Source: a virus
IMG/VR virus record: IMGVR_UViG_3300046616_000026
Location: 1-23,994 of that record
Direction: 5' to 3' (one strand)
Length of the DNA stretch: 23,994 bases
A model generated the notes under the pieces. The model had not been told where the DNA came from. It did not search any database and worked only from the letters and a program-made list of their open reading frames with translations. Shown here in pieces: positions 1-5,856 of this stretch. A program made the translations under genes and the position numbers. The stretch's first letter is position 1, and each line of letters begins with the position of its first letter.

Positions 1-25
1 AGTGCACCGACCGGGGGGATTCGCG

Positions 26-313
26 TTATCTCTGTTCGCCTGTCACGTTGCTGCGGAGAAGCCGCACGTGTTCCGTGCCTATCCATTCCGCGCGGAGCGA
101 CTTGCGTTCTCCCAACCCGTCGCCGGAATCAACGCCCGTGGGCTGCACCTTCAGGCGGGGCACAACCTTGCCGAGCACCCGCACGGTCTTGATGTCGCGA
201 ATGATCGCGTCCGAAGCGCGCGCACGATTCCCGCAGCGGGTTGCGTAGTTGATCAAGTCGCCCTTGTACAGGGCTTCCCCCGCGTAGTCAGTTACCGTGC
301 CGCGCTTGCCCAC
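26..313 (-). CDS. Small basic protein of unknown function, 95 aa
   Basis: The start is GTG, preceded by GGAG about eight bases upstream, and the stop is TAA. The GTG shares one base with the TAG stop of the preceding gene (TAGTG), so translational coupling is likely. The product is basic (many Arg and Lys) with no signal peptide and no membrane segment. Its middle (about residues 40-60) reads as alternating hydrophobic beta strands (IKTVRVLGKVVPRLKVQP). I do not recognise the family. It is the last gene before the window edge in the early-type operon headed by the gp3-like gene. Gene reality rests on tight packing, coupling and a sensible composition; function is unknown. Confidence 0.65.
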   Translation of the reverse strand: MGKRGTVTDYAGEALYKGDLINYATRCGNRARASDAIIRDIKTVRVLGKVVPRLKVQPTGVDSGDGLGERKSLRAEWIGTEHVRLLRSNVTGEQR

Positions 314-489
314 TAGTGGTACTCCGGATCGAAATCGTCAGCGGACGGGACGCCGAAACGCACCCGCCGCTCATGAAGGATGTGCGGCACGTAGTACGGA
401 TGGAACTCCCAAAGGGGCTGACGAAGGTAATCGTCGTCAGCGCCCTTCAGGATTCGTACAGCCGTTGCCCGCTGCCACTTACTCAGCAT
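313..489 (-). CDS. Small protein of unknown function, 58 aa
   Basis: I place the start at an ATG overlapping the last 11 bases of the gp3-like gene. The frame is open further upstream, but that stretch is Ser/Arg-rich and antisense-like, so the longer form is unlikely. The protein begins [16 protein letters not shown] and ends in an acidic tail (DDFDPEYH). The centre is rich in aromatic, His and Arg residues (residues about 27-45). There is no recognisable domain. It sits between the gp3-like gene and the 95-aa gene with overlaps on both sides, so the three are probably translated from one message. Function unknown. Confidence 0.6.
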   Translation of the reverse strand: MLSKWQRATAVRILKGADDDYLRQPLWEFHPYYVPHILHERRVRFGVPSADDFDPEYH

Positions 490-1207
490 CGTCGGCAATC
501 GCCGCGCCGTACGCCTTGACGATGTTGATGACGGGCTTGGTGTACGAAACGAGCTTGTTCCGCATCGGGCCCTTCGTCGGCGTGTACTCGACGTACTCAA
601 GCTCAAGCTCGCCGAACGCCGTCTGCCCGACACGGTCAAGCGCGTCTTCCGCCTCGTGCAGAACCTTCATGAGCGTCCATGCGCCGGTCTGGAACTTGAA
701 CTTCCCAAGCTCCGGATCGTCAGCGAGACGGAACGTCACCGTGATGGAAGGGTTCGGGCCCTGGTAGTCCTTCGCAGCCTGCTTCCGCTCAGCGAAGAGC
801 GTCGGGCACCCGCACGGCTCGCCGGACTTCTCCTCCGGGCTCTTGAACTCGAAGCCGTCGCAGTGGTGCGTCAGCTTGCCGTTCACCCACTGCTTCATGT
901 CCCAGTCGATGCCGTCGAGCTCGATGATGACGGGAAGCTTCGTCGCCTCAGTGAAGATGTCGATGAAGTTCTCGGACGCCGACTCCTCATTCTCGGCAGG
1001 CGTGCCGCCGAAGAGCTGAGCCACCGCGTCCGCTACGGTCTTGTCGCCGGTCGAGAAGCGCCACTCAGACAGCGCGACCGGGCGAGGCTTGCGACCCGTC
1101 TCGTCCATGTAGCCGCTGTGCAGCCGGCCAACGGTGTCGTCGGAGTAGGTGGGGCGCTCCTTCGGCTTGTTCTCTTCGTCCTGCGCCCAAATGCTCTGAC
1201 GTGCCAT
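479..1207 (-). CDS. phiC31 gp3-like protein (recombination directionality factor family), 242 aa
   Basis: I chose the ATG giving [20 protein letters not shown] because AAGGGAG lies nine bases upstream; the frame is open further but without a ribosome site. Length matches phiC31 gp3, the directionality factor that binds the serine integrase and switches it from integration to excision. Assignment is by remembered resemblance and size, not by a search. The middle holds a His/Cys cluster (HH at 114-115, Cys116, Cys132, Cys134) that could bind metal; relatives are often annotated as metal-binding or hydrolase-like. A C-terminal alpha/beta region follows. No integrase gene lies in the window, so an RDF role here is inferred. 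The start region is preceded by a long leader with two possible hairpins and the GTNACCGACTC motif. Confidence 0.65.
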   Translation of the reverse strand: MARQSIWAQDEENKPKERPTYSDDTVGRLHSGYMDETGRKPRPVALSEWRFSTGDKTVADAVAQLFGGTPAENEESASENFIDIFTEATKLPVIIELDGIDWDMKQWVNGKLTHHCDGFEFKSPEEKSGEPCGCPTLFAERKQAAKDYQGPNPSITVTFRLADDPELGKFKFQTGAWTLMKVLHEAEDALDRVGQTAFGELELEYVEYTPTKGPMRNKLVSYTKPVINIVKAYGAAIADDAE

Positions 1208-1301
1208 AGAGGGTTGCTCCCTTGGTAGGTGAGCGGGGAGGAATGACCACTCCCCGCTCATCCGCTGTGCTCTGTCACTTGTGGGTAAGGGAGTCGGTGA
1301 C
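1205..1301 (-). promoter_or_regulatory. Leader with SD-sequestering hairpin, gp3-like gene (site A)
   Basis: In transcript order, the motif GGTCACCGACTC runs into CTCCCTT (1293-1287). This is perfectly complementary (7 bp) to the Shine-Dalgarno AAGGGAG of the gp3-like gene (1223-1217). Between the arms lies an independent 11-bp perfect hairpin (1230-1240 with 1250-1260, 9-base loop). Together they form a bulged or three-way structure that would hide the ribosome site. The motif and the SD/anti-SD layout recur at four other genes. Base pairing is seen directly; regulation is inferred. Confidence 0.55.
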
Positions 1302-1320
1302 CCGGTGCTGCGCAGCGTGC

Positions 1321-1375
1321 TACAAAGCACAAAACAAAGAAGCCCCCCAATGCCCTTGTGAGGCACTGAGGGGCT
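1321..1375 (-). terminator. Rho-independent terminator after the micro-ORF
   Basis: On the minus strand, AGCCCC (1375-1370) pairs with GGGGCT (1346-1341). The stem continues with CA/TG and TGCC/GGCA pairs, interrupted by wobbles, around a loop TCACAA. A T-rich tail (TTCTTTGTTTTGTG) follows. It lies 20 bases after the 21-residue micro-ORF and before the gp3-like leader, so it would separate the nuclease/ligase operon from the gp3 operon. Confidence 0.75.
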
Positions 1376-1394
1376 CCGGTAGGGGAGTTGGGTG

Positions 1395-1460
1395 TTAACC
1401 GCCGCAAGATGTGCACAGCCCAGACTTCTGGGGGTTACACAGACAGTTGGGACCGGTCAT
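1395..1460 (-). CDS. Four-cysteine micro-ORF, 21 aa
   Basis: The ATG overlaps the TGA of the 61-aa gene (ATGA) and GAAGGG lies about 11 bases upstream, so coupled translation is plausible; the stop is TAA. The peptide starts [14 protein letters not shown] and ends LCTSCGG. It has a CxC pair and a CxxC pair eight residues apart, a spacing compatible with one zinc ion or two disulfides. It is the last coding unit before an intrinsic terminator, which argues against chance antisense reading. It is too short for family recognition. It could be a zinc-knuckle peptide acting with the ligase or nuclease upstream, or a fortuitous frame. Confidence 0.45.
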   Translation of the reverse strand: MTGPNCLCNPQKSGLCTSCGG

Positions 1461-1642
1461 GCGCGGCCCTGCCCTTCGGAGAAGATCAAGTTGGTCAGCT
1501 TCCTGCGGATAGCGGCTAGTTGCGGAAGCTCTTCGGGGTCGAGCGGGACAGCGTCCGCGAACTCTTCAAGAAGCTCGACCACTTCGGCCCGCTTCAGATG
1601 CACGCTGTAGGGGTGCATACGGTTCGTGTGCGTAGCAAGCAC
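1457..1642 (-). CDS. Small helical protein of unknown function, 61 aa
   Basis: I chose the GTG two bases after the RNA ligase stop because GGGAGG, within the ligase's last codons, lies at ideal spacing. A downstream ATG (giving MHPYSVHLKRAEVV) is the alternative. The body is predicted helical with hydrophobic heptads (AEVVELLEEFADAV, then LPQLAAIRRKLTNLIF), consistent with a two-helix hairpin or a dimer. It resembles small regulators or antitoxin-like folds in general shape only; no family is claimed. It is tightly packed between the RNA ligase and the 21-aa ORF, implying one operon. Confidence 0.6.
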   Translation of the reverse strand: MLATHTNRMHPYSVHLKRAEVVELLEEFADAVPLDPEELPQLAAIRRKLTNLIFSEGQGRA

Positions 1643-1644
1643 GC

Positions 1645-2271
1645 TCAGACCTCCCACTTGCCAGCGTCGTTGTTGTCGAGCGTCACCTTGAACACCTTGC
1701 CCACCGCGCTGTGGTAGACGCACACCCCCTCAGGGTCCATGAAGCCGGGTGCAGCGAGCGAGCCCTTCGTGCGCAGGTCGCGAAGCTCGTTCGTCACAGC
1801 CTCTTCACTGAACGGGCCCTGATACAGAACAGGAACGCGACTGAGCCACACGTCGCCCACAAGCGCGTGAGTCGTCGCGAAGCGGTGCGTGTTGAACAGC
1901 GAGAAGCGGCGTTCGTCGAGCCCGTAGCCGCGCTGAATGCCCCTGCCCCACCACTCGCCGTAGTGCAGCCCCTCACCCAGCAAGCGCACAAGGTGCTCAG
2001 CGTTGCCGTACACCCAGCCAGCGAAGCCGTAGTTGTCCGTCGTCTTGCCCGGAGTGATGATGCGCTTGCGTGACTGGGCGCTCACCACGTAGCGGACTCC
2101 GTCAACGACTACGCTGTACGACTCGGGCGGGAACGCGTCAGACTCGGCCAGCGAAGCGCCCAGCACGCTGACGTGAATCGCCGCGTTCGTGCCGTCGAGC
2201 TTCTCCGTGACCGTGATGTCCCGGAACAGTCGCGCCGTCTTCGGCCACGCCGTGAACTCGTGCTGTGCCAT
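1645..2271 (-). CDS. RNA ligase family protein, 208 aa
   Basis: The covalent nucleotidyltransferase motifs appear in order: motif I EKLDGTN with the adenylated lysine at K24; a basic strand SAQSRKR near 64-70; motif III HYGEWWGRG with the GE at 105-106; motif IIIa FSLFNTHRF near 123-131; motif IV PEGVCVY with E181; and motif V GKVFKVTL (191-198). These match the ATP-dependent RNA ligase (Rnl2-like/REL) catalytic core, which joins RNA ends through protein-AMP and RNA-adenylate intermediates. At 208 aa it has essentially no extra C-terminal domain. The ATG follows GAAGGGAG at seven bases. A 14-bp perfect hairpin covers that ribosome site. Likely role: repair of RNA cleaved by host defences; a DNA-nick role cannot be excluded. 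Confidence 0.85.
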   Translation of the reverse strand: MAQHEFTAWPKTARLFRDITVTEKLDGTNAAIHVSVLGASLAESDAFPPESYSVVVDGVRYVVSAQSRKRIITPGKTTDNYGFAGWVYGNAEHLVRLLGEGLHYGEWWGRGIQRGYGLDERRFSLFNTHRFATTHALVGDVWLSRVPVLYQGPFSEEAVTNELRDLRTKGSLAAPGFMDPEGVCVYHSAVGKVFKVTLDNNDAGKWEV

Positions 2272-2277
2272 GCGGCA

Positions 2278-2327
2278 ACTCCCTTCGTGGTTTCTCTTTC
2301 CTGAGCACCACGAAGGGAGTCGGTAAC
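2278..2327 (-). promoter_or_regulatory. SD-sequestering hairpin, RNA ligase gene (site B)
   Basis: A perfect 14-bp inverted repeat (2278-2291 with 2307-2320, 15-base loop) places the Shine-Dalgarno GAAGGGAG entirely in a stem, seven bases before the ATG. The upstream arm follows directly on GTTACCGACTC, beside the stop codon of the nuclease gene. There is no U tract, so this is not a standard terminator. It is the clearest member of the five-site family. Confidence 0.7.
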
Positions 2328-3172
2328 TAGCGCGCCCGTCGCTGCGTACCGGTCACGAGCTTGCCCGTGGTCTTCTTCGCAATGGGCTTGCCGATGACCC
2401 GCTTCGAGCCCTCACGGTCCCAATCGAACGTGCCGCGAAGCCGCAGGAACTCAGCGAACACGGTCTCGTCCGCGACCACGGGCTTGAACGCCCAAGTCTC
2501 GTCCGTGATGTGCAGCACCGCAGCGCCGTCGAACTCCGGCATCGGCTCCCGGTTGCCGTCGGCGTCAATGACGAAGTCGGCGTTCATGTACGCGGCCATT
2601 TGCAGCGCCACGTCCGGGTATGTGGCCTTCGACGTCTTCCAGTCGCCCATGATCAGGTGTTTCACGCCGGAACGGTCCGGGGTCGGCATGCCGTTCTCGT
2701 CCAGCCACACGTACAGCCACACGTCGAATGAGCCGGCGTACCCGTAGGTGTCCGACCACGCCACATCTTCGGCGCGTACGAACTCCGGGTTCACAGCGGC
2801 CAGGAACTCCCGGAAGTGCTGCACGTACGGTTCAAGGTCGCTGCGGACCCTGCCGACGTACTCACCACGGATGAGCCGCTCAAACAGGTCATGCGCTTCG
2901 GAGCCGATGTCCGCGCGCACCTTCGTGTATCGGCGAGCCGCCCCGCTGAGGTACTGAATCGCGCCCTCACGGTCCCGCGCTGCCATGTCTGCCACGAAGT
3001 CGATGGAATCAACGGCCAGCGTCGCAGCCATTTTGCCGTTCCACGGGCCTAGGAAGTTCTGCTTCGGCAGCATGCCGATAACCGACGTCACGCCCGGGTG
3101 GATAATCTCGCGGTCAACCGGATGGACGTAAAAGCGGCTTCCGCCCCTGTAGATCGTGCGTACCTTGCCCAC
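2327..3172 (-). CDS. PD-(D/E)XK nuclease, Cas4/RecB-like exonuclease, 281 aa
   Basis: Numbering is from the GTG start. The RecB/Cas4 signature is present in order: GSEAHDLFE with His94; YAGSFDVW with Asp150; IMGDWKTSKA with Asp177 and Lys179; and the QxxxY helix QMAAY (Gln191, Tyr195). This is the metal-dependent nuclease core of phage exonucleases used in recombination and replication. I see no four-cysteine Fe-S cluster, unlike true Cas4. The C-terminus is basic (KRVIGKPIAKKTTGK), plausibly DNA-binding. Start choice is uncertain. GTG at 3172 has AAGGGA six bases upstream; the ATG at 3178 abuts the Shine-Dalgarno and the GTG at 3196 has none. A 254-base leader with nested repeats precedes it. 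Confidence 0.8.
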   Translation of the reverse strand: MGKVRTIYRGGSRFYVHPVDREIIHPGVTSVIGMLPKQNFLGPWNGKMAATLAVDSIDFVADMAARDREGAIQYLSGAARRYTKVRADIGSEAHDLFERLIRGEYVGRVRSDLEPYVQHFREFLAAVNPEFVRAEDVAWSDTYGYAGSFDVWLYVWLDENGMPTPDRSGVKHLIMGDWKTSKATYPDVALQMAAYMNADFVIDADGNREPMPEFDGAAVLHITDETWAFKPVVADETVFAEFLRLRGTFDWDREGSKRVIGKPIAKKTTGKLVTGTQRRAR

Positions 3173-3178
3173 GTGCAT

Positions 3179-3219
3179 TCCCTTCGTTGCTGTCACTCAG
3201 CAGTAAGGGAGTCGGTGAC
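3179..3219 (-). promoter_or_regulatory. SD-sequestering hairpin, nuclease gene (site C)
   Basis: GTCACCGACTCCCTT is followed by an interrupted hairpin. TCCCTT (3210-3205) pairs with the Shine-Dalgarno AAGGGA (3184-3179), and CTGCTG pairs with CAGCA on the loop side, with small bulges between. It is less perfect than the site upstream of the RNA ligase but has the same motif, polarity and distance to the start. Confidence 0.5.
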
Positions 3220-3234
3220 TGCACAGCGGCGGGT

Positions 3235-3318
3235 GTGACGTTGCGACGATGGGACGCCGATTCTGGATTGCTTATAGAGAAGTCTTATGTGAATCCAGAA
3301 AATGAGTAACAACGTCAC
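3235..3318. repeat. Nested inverted repeats in AT-rich spacer
   Basis: An outer perfect 9-bp inverted repeat (GTGACGTTG 3235-3243, CAACGTCAC 3310-3318) encloses an inner one (TTCTGGATT 3261-3269, AATCCAGAA 3292-3300). The 22-base centre and its flanks (3261-3305) are only about one third GC, in otherwise GC-rich DNA. The 254-base spacer (3173-3426) holds no convincing gene. Candidates are a replication origin, a regulator site or a promoter region. I find no clean -35/-10 pair. Confidence 0.55.
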
Positions 3319-3370
3319 AGCATCACAACCCGCTGGTCAGACGCTTGCGCTGTGGCCTGGGCGTGACGAA

Positions 3371-3406
3371 GCCCCGACCCTTCCCGCTGTGGGGATGAGC
3401 CGGGGC
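3371..3406 (-). terminator. Possible terminator hairpin after the 457-aa gene
   Basis: GCCCCG (3371-3376) pairs with CGGGGC (3401-3406), with a further CCC/GGG pairing inside. It lies about 20 bases beyond the stop of the 457-aa gene. On the minus strand it is followed only by TTCG, with no U tract, so it may be a weak terminator or a 3' stabilising hairpin. Confidence 0.4.
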
Positions 3407-3426
3407 GACGTAGAGTGGTCGGTCGG

Positions 3427-4800
3427 TTACTTAGCGGTGGCCTTCAGCGCGCTCAGGTCGAGCCCGAAGGTGTCCGCCACTTCGCTAATGAGCTTGTACA
3501 TGTCCGCCTTCACGTCGTCGCGACGCGCTTCGTCCAACTTGCTGAGGCGCTTCCCCGCACGCTGGAAGGTTTCGCGCACCTTCGTGAGGGCTTCTTCCGT
3601 GCGCTCGAAGTCTGTCTTTTCCGGTGTCAGCTCTTCGGCCTTCGCCGCAGCGTCGCCCAGGTCCGCCGTAAGCTCGCGCACCTTCGACTCAAGCTCTTCG
3701 ACGTCTTTGGGCTCGACGTCGTCAGCGTCCTTCGCTGCCTCAAGCTCGCGGCGAGCCTGCACTAGCGCCTTCACCTTCCGGTCTTCGCGCATGGCTTCTG
3801 TGCGCCCACGGGCAGGAAGCTCAACCTTCTTTTCCGCGTACAGCGCGCGAATGGCGGCTTCGGGCGAAAGGTCTTCGCTCGCCTCAACCTTGTCGGCGGC
3901 AGCGGGGAAGATTTCGCGCAACAGTTCCATCGACTCGGCACTGTTCCGGTCGTAACCGCGCAGCCACGCAACAAGCACGTCGCTGGCCTTGTTCTGTGAA
4001 GCCTTTTTGATCGACTCGTGCGCAGCGGTACGCACAACGTCATCGTCGGCCACGTCCTTGCGCGCGTTCTTGTACACAAGGTTTGCAGCGTCGCGCGTCA
4101 CCCGCATGCGCGCCGGAAGGTCCGGGAGCCCCGTCTCGGGGTCGATCATGTTCTGACGGATGGTCAGAATGACGTTCGCCACCGCTTCGCCGGCGTGCGT
4201 CATCTTCAGCCCGAGCTCGACACCCTCGCGCACCTTCTCTACGCCGTGCGCCACAAGCTCCGGGATGTGTTCCCAGTCAAGCGGGTTGTTGCTGACCACG
4301 GCGACTTCTGTGGACGGCTCCGGCTCCGGCTTCTCCGCGGCGTCTTCCACAGCCTTACGCGCGTCCGCCACAGTCTTCCGCAGCGCCGTGTGATGCTTCC
4401 TGGGAAGCTGACGAATCTTCTCGTCCGCCTCAGCGCTGAGATCGCCCGCCTTCGTGGCCGCGCCGTCGCTTCCCGGATCAATCTCGACCATTTGATCAAC
4501 GATGTCGTGTACGTCGCTGATCAGCGCGTCAACGTCGACGGGCGCAGCGGCAGCGGTCTTCTTCCTTGGGGGCATGACTTCTCCGGTGGCGAGTTGGGTC
4601 AATCGGGCAGTCTTCGCGGCGTGCAGGTCCTTACGCAGCGCGACACGGTCCCCCGCAGGAAGCCAGCGAATGGTTCCTTCGGCAGCGTCGACAAGGGCTC
4701 CGACCGTGCCAGCGGTACCGGCCACCTTGACGGCTTCGATCGTGTCGCGCGCGTCAATGGTCAGCTTGTCGATCATGTCCGTTGTCATGGTGCCGGGCAT
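3427..4800 (-). CDS. Helical, charged protein with N-terminal tandem repeat, 457 aa
   Basis: The ATG giving MPGTMTTDMIDKL has AAAGGAG at good spacing; the longer open frame lacks one and would cross the promoter. The protein is Ala/Glu/Lys/Asp-rich and almost wholly helical. Two related segments occur in tandem (about 12-66 and 92-152), each ending in IRxLP, then ALRK and a helix. A linker EKPEPEPSTE (157-166) leads to a middle domain (about 170-330), then a probable coiled coil (about 340-420). No catalytic motif or membrane segment is visible and I do not recognise the family. A second ATG at residue 76 (4575) has its own GGAG and could give a shorter form. It is transcribed from its own promoter beside a palindrome. 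Confidence 0.75.
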   Translation of the reverse strand: MPGTMTTDMIDKLTIDARDTIEAVKVAGTAGTVGALVDAAEGTIRWLPAGDRVALRKDLHAAKTARLTQLATGEVMPPRKKTAAAAPVDVDALISDVHDIVDQMVEIDPGSDGAATKAGDLSAEADEKIRQLPRKHHTALRKTVADARKAVEDAAEKPEPEPSTEVAVVSNNPLDWEHIPELVAHGVEKVREGVELGLKMTHAGEAVANVILTIRQNMIDPETGLPDLPARMRVTRDAANLVYKNARKDVADDDVVRTAAHESIKKASQNKASDVLVAWLRGYDRNSAESMELLREIFPAAADKVEASEDLSPEAAIRALYAEKKVELPARGRTEAMREDRKVKALVQARRELEAAKDADDVEPKDVEELESKVRELTADLGDAAAKAEELTPEKTDFERTEEALTKVRETFQRAGKRLSKLDEARRDDVKADMYKLISEVADTFGLDLSALKATAK

Positions 4801-4829
4801 GGTGCGCTCCTTTGGGTTACCGCATGCTG

Positions 4830-4880
4830 AGCTTAGCGTGGTGATCTTGCGGGTGTCCAACGTACTCACCGAGAGTACGT
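4830..4880 (-). promoter_or_regulatory. Promoter with adjoining operator-like palindrome
   Basis: On the minus strand, TGGACA (4859-4854, five of six to TTGACA) and TAAGCT (4835-4830, a TANNNT -10) are 18 bases apart, about 30 bases upstream of the 457-aa start. An inverted repeat ACGTACTC/GAGTACGT (4860-4880, 5-base spacer) abuts the -35. It shares its TACTC/GAGTA core with sites at 5110, 5159 and 18630. A repressor or activator site is inferred. Confidence 0.55.
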
Positions 4881-4894
4881 CGGGAATTTGGTAA

Positions 4895-4923
4895 GGAGGC
4901 CGGAGCGATGTGCCCCGGCCTCC
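4895..4923 (-). terminator. Terminator hairpin after the 57-aa gene
   Basis: GGAGGCCGG (4895-4903) and CCGGCCTCC (4915-4923) form a perfect 9-bp GC-rich stem with an 11-base loop, seven bases past the TAG of the 57-aa gene. On the minus strand it is followed by TTACCAAATT, a weak T-run. It probably separates that gene from the downstream promoter. Confidence 0.6.
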
Positions 4924-4930
4924 CCGCTGC

Positions 4931-5104
4931 CTAGTCGAGAACCTCAACCTGTTCGGTCGGTCCGAAGACCAGCGAGAAGCCCCCCTTCCCCTTCACGAGG
5001 GTCGTTCCCGCGTACATGTCCGTGGCCACCGTTGCCACTGTGAGGAGCCCCGACTCGGTTACGAGCAAGTCTCCAAGGGTTATGTCCTTCGCGCGCTTCG
5101 TCAT
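4931..5104 (-). CDS. Small protein of unknown function, 57 aa
   Basis: The product starts MTKRAKDITLGDLLVTESG and ends EQVEVLD, with no Cys and no membrane segment. The pattern is of short beta strands (LLTVATVATDM, TTLVKGKGGFSLVFG, EQVEVLD), suggesting a small beta-barrel. It stands alone between a promoter/operator palindrome just upstream and a hairpin terminator just downstream, so it is a separately controlled single-gene unit, the first of the early-type region. The -10 hexamer ends seven bases before the ATG, so the transcript may be leaderless. Family unknown; a small regulator is one possibility. Confidence 0.65.
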   Translation of the reverse strand: MTKRAKDITLGDLLVTESGLLTVATVATDMYAGTTLVKGKGGFSLVFGPTEQVEVLD

Positions 5105-5109
5105 AGGTA

Positions 5110-5140
5110 GAACCTACTCACGTGAGTAGGTTCGACGCAA
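5110..5140 (-). promoter_or_regulatory. Promoter overlapped by a 24-bp perfect palindrome
   Basis: Positions 5110-5133 are a perfect palindrome with half-site GAACCTACTC around a central ACGT. On the minus strand, TTGCGT (5140-5135) and TAGGTT (5116-5111) sit 18 bases apart, as a Streptomyces-type -35/-10 pair, and the palindrome covers the spacer and -10. A bound dimer would block the promoter. The -10 ends seven bases before the ATG of the 57-aa gene. Confidence 0.55.
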
Positions 5141-5152
5141 GCCCTGAAACAC

Positions 5153-5191
5153 AAAAAAGCCCGAACCCACTCACGAAGAGTAGGTTCGGGC
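5153..5191 (-). terminator. Strong rho-independent terminator ending the late block
   Basis: A 14-bp stem with one G-T wobble (5159-5172 with 5178-5191, loop ACGAA on the plus strand) is followed on the minus strand by TTTTTT (5158-5153). It lies six bases past the dNMP kinase stop. The upper stem carries the same CCTACTC/GAGT core as the operator-like palindromes. Confidence 0.9.
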
Positions 5192-5197
5192 TCAGTG

Positions 5198-5797
5198 TCA
5201 GTTGTGGGGGAGGAGCAAGCCGTCCACGATCCTGTTCAGATCGTCCAGCGACCCCGTGTTGCCAATCGTCAGCGACGCGGGCCAGTCATCCATTTCCGTC
5301 TCGCTCCGGTGCTTGCCCGCGTCGCCGTCCAGTCCGGTACCGGGGCGGGTCACCCGGATCAGCACGAAGCCGCGCGCCTGAAGCGATCGTGCCTCGTTGT
5401 GGTGGCGAACATCGGTGACCACCACGGGAAGGTGCAGATCGTGTGCGGCGTGCACAGCGGGCATCGCGGCCTCAACCCAAATCATTGGGTCCAGCTCGCG
5501 CATAGCCTGTCCGAAGGCCTGAAGGAAGCGCCGGACTTCGGGGTACGAGTCCTTAGCGACATCCCAGCCGTGCGACTCCACAAGCGTGGACAGCCGAATC
5601 AGCTCAACGTCGTGGTCGTACTCGTCACAGAATGACGCGAATCCGCTGACGAACGGGTCAACCCTCAGCGCGGCACGCTTCAACTGATCGGCGAACGCGA
5701 CCCGCTGAAAACCGAAGCGCTGACCCATCCGCGCGGCCACCGTGTCCTTGCCGGCGCGAGCATGCCCGATAAGCCCAACGCTCTTGTAATAGGTCAT
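5198..5797 (-). CDS. dnk: Deoxynucleoside monophosphate kinase, 199 aa
   Basis: The N-terminus carries a P-loop of the phage dNMP kinase type (GLIGHARAGKDTVA, residues 8-21), followed by FGFQRVAFADQLKRAAL, the substrate-side helix typical of T4 gp1 and phiC31 Dnk. A later segment PVVVTDVRHHNEARSLQARG (125-144) and then FVLIRVTRPG fit the lid and nucleotide-binding core. The enzyme phosphorylates dNMPs to dNDPs with ATP, feeding phage DNA synthesis. It is the last gene of the late block, after the lysis genes and directly before a strong terminator. Its ribosome site AGGAAGGGA lies in a 9-bp hairpin arm. The symbol follows phiC31 usage. Confidence 0.85.
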   Translation of the reverse strand: MTYYKSVGLIGHARAGKDTVAARMGQRFGFQRVAFADQLKRAALRVDPFVSGFASFCDEYDHDVELIRLSTLVESHGWDVAKDSYPEVRRFLQAFGQAMRELDPMIWVEAAMPAVHAAHDLHLPVVVTDVRHHNEARSLQARGFVLIRVTRPGTGLDGDAGKHRSETEMDDWPASLTIGNTGSLDDLNRIVDGLLLPHN

Positions 5798-5803
5798 CCG
5801 AAG

Positions 5804-5847
5804 TCCCTTCCTAGGTGCTGTTACGCCCCAGGAAGGGAGTCGGTTAC
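5804..5847 (-). promoter_or_regulatory. SD-sequestering hairpin, dNMP kinase gene (site D)
   Basis: GTAACCGACTC runs into TCCCTTCCT (5838-5830). This pairs perfectly over 9 bp with AGGAAGGGA (5812-5804), the Shine-Dalgarno, six bases before the ATG; two more G-C pairs follow a mismatch. There is no U tract. It lies ten bases after the holin stop. Confidence 0.6.
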
Positions 5848-5856
5848 TCGCGGAGC

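Noticed and set aside
1208-1394. Possible tRNA or other RNA gene in the gp3 leader
   Set aside because: No T-loop (GGTTCRANTCC) or cloverleaf is found. The structure is explained by a terminator and two hairpins.
3172-3196. Longer nuclease starts (GTG at 3196, ATG at 3178)
   Set aside because: The first has no Shine-Dalgarno and the second touches it with no spacing. GTG at 3172 has six bases. Not excluded experimentally.
3173-3426. Serine-integrase attP site
   Set aside because: The inverted repeats are longer and spaced differently from phiC31-type attP, and no integrase gene is adjacent.
3302-3955. Plus-strand frame starting in the 3,200-3,426 spacer
   Set aside because: Only about the first 40 codons are outside the 457-aa gene. 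There is no ribosome site, and the rest is a Ser-rich antisense shadow.
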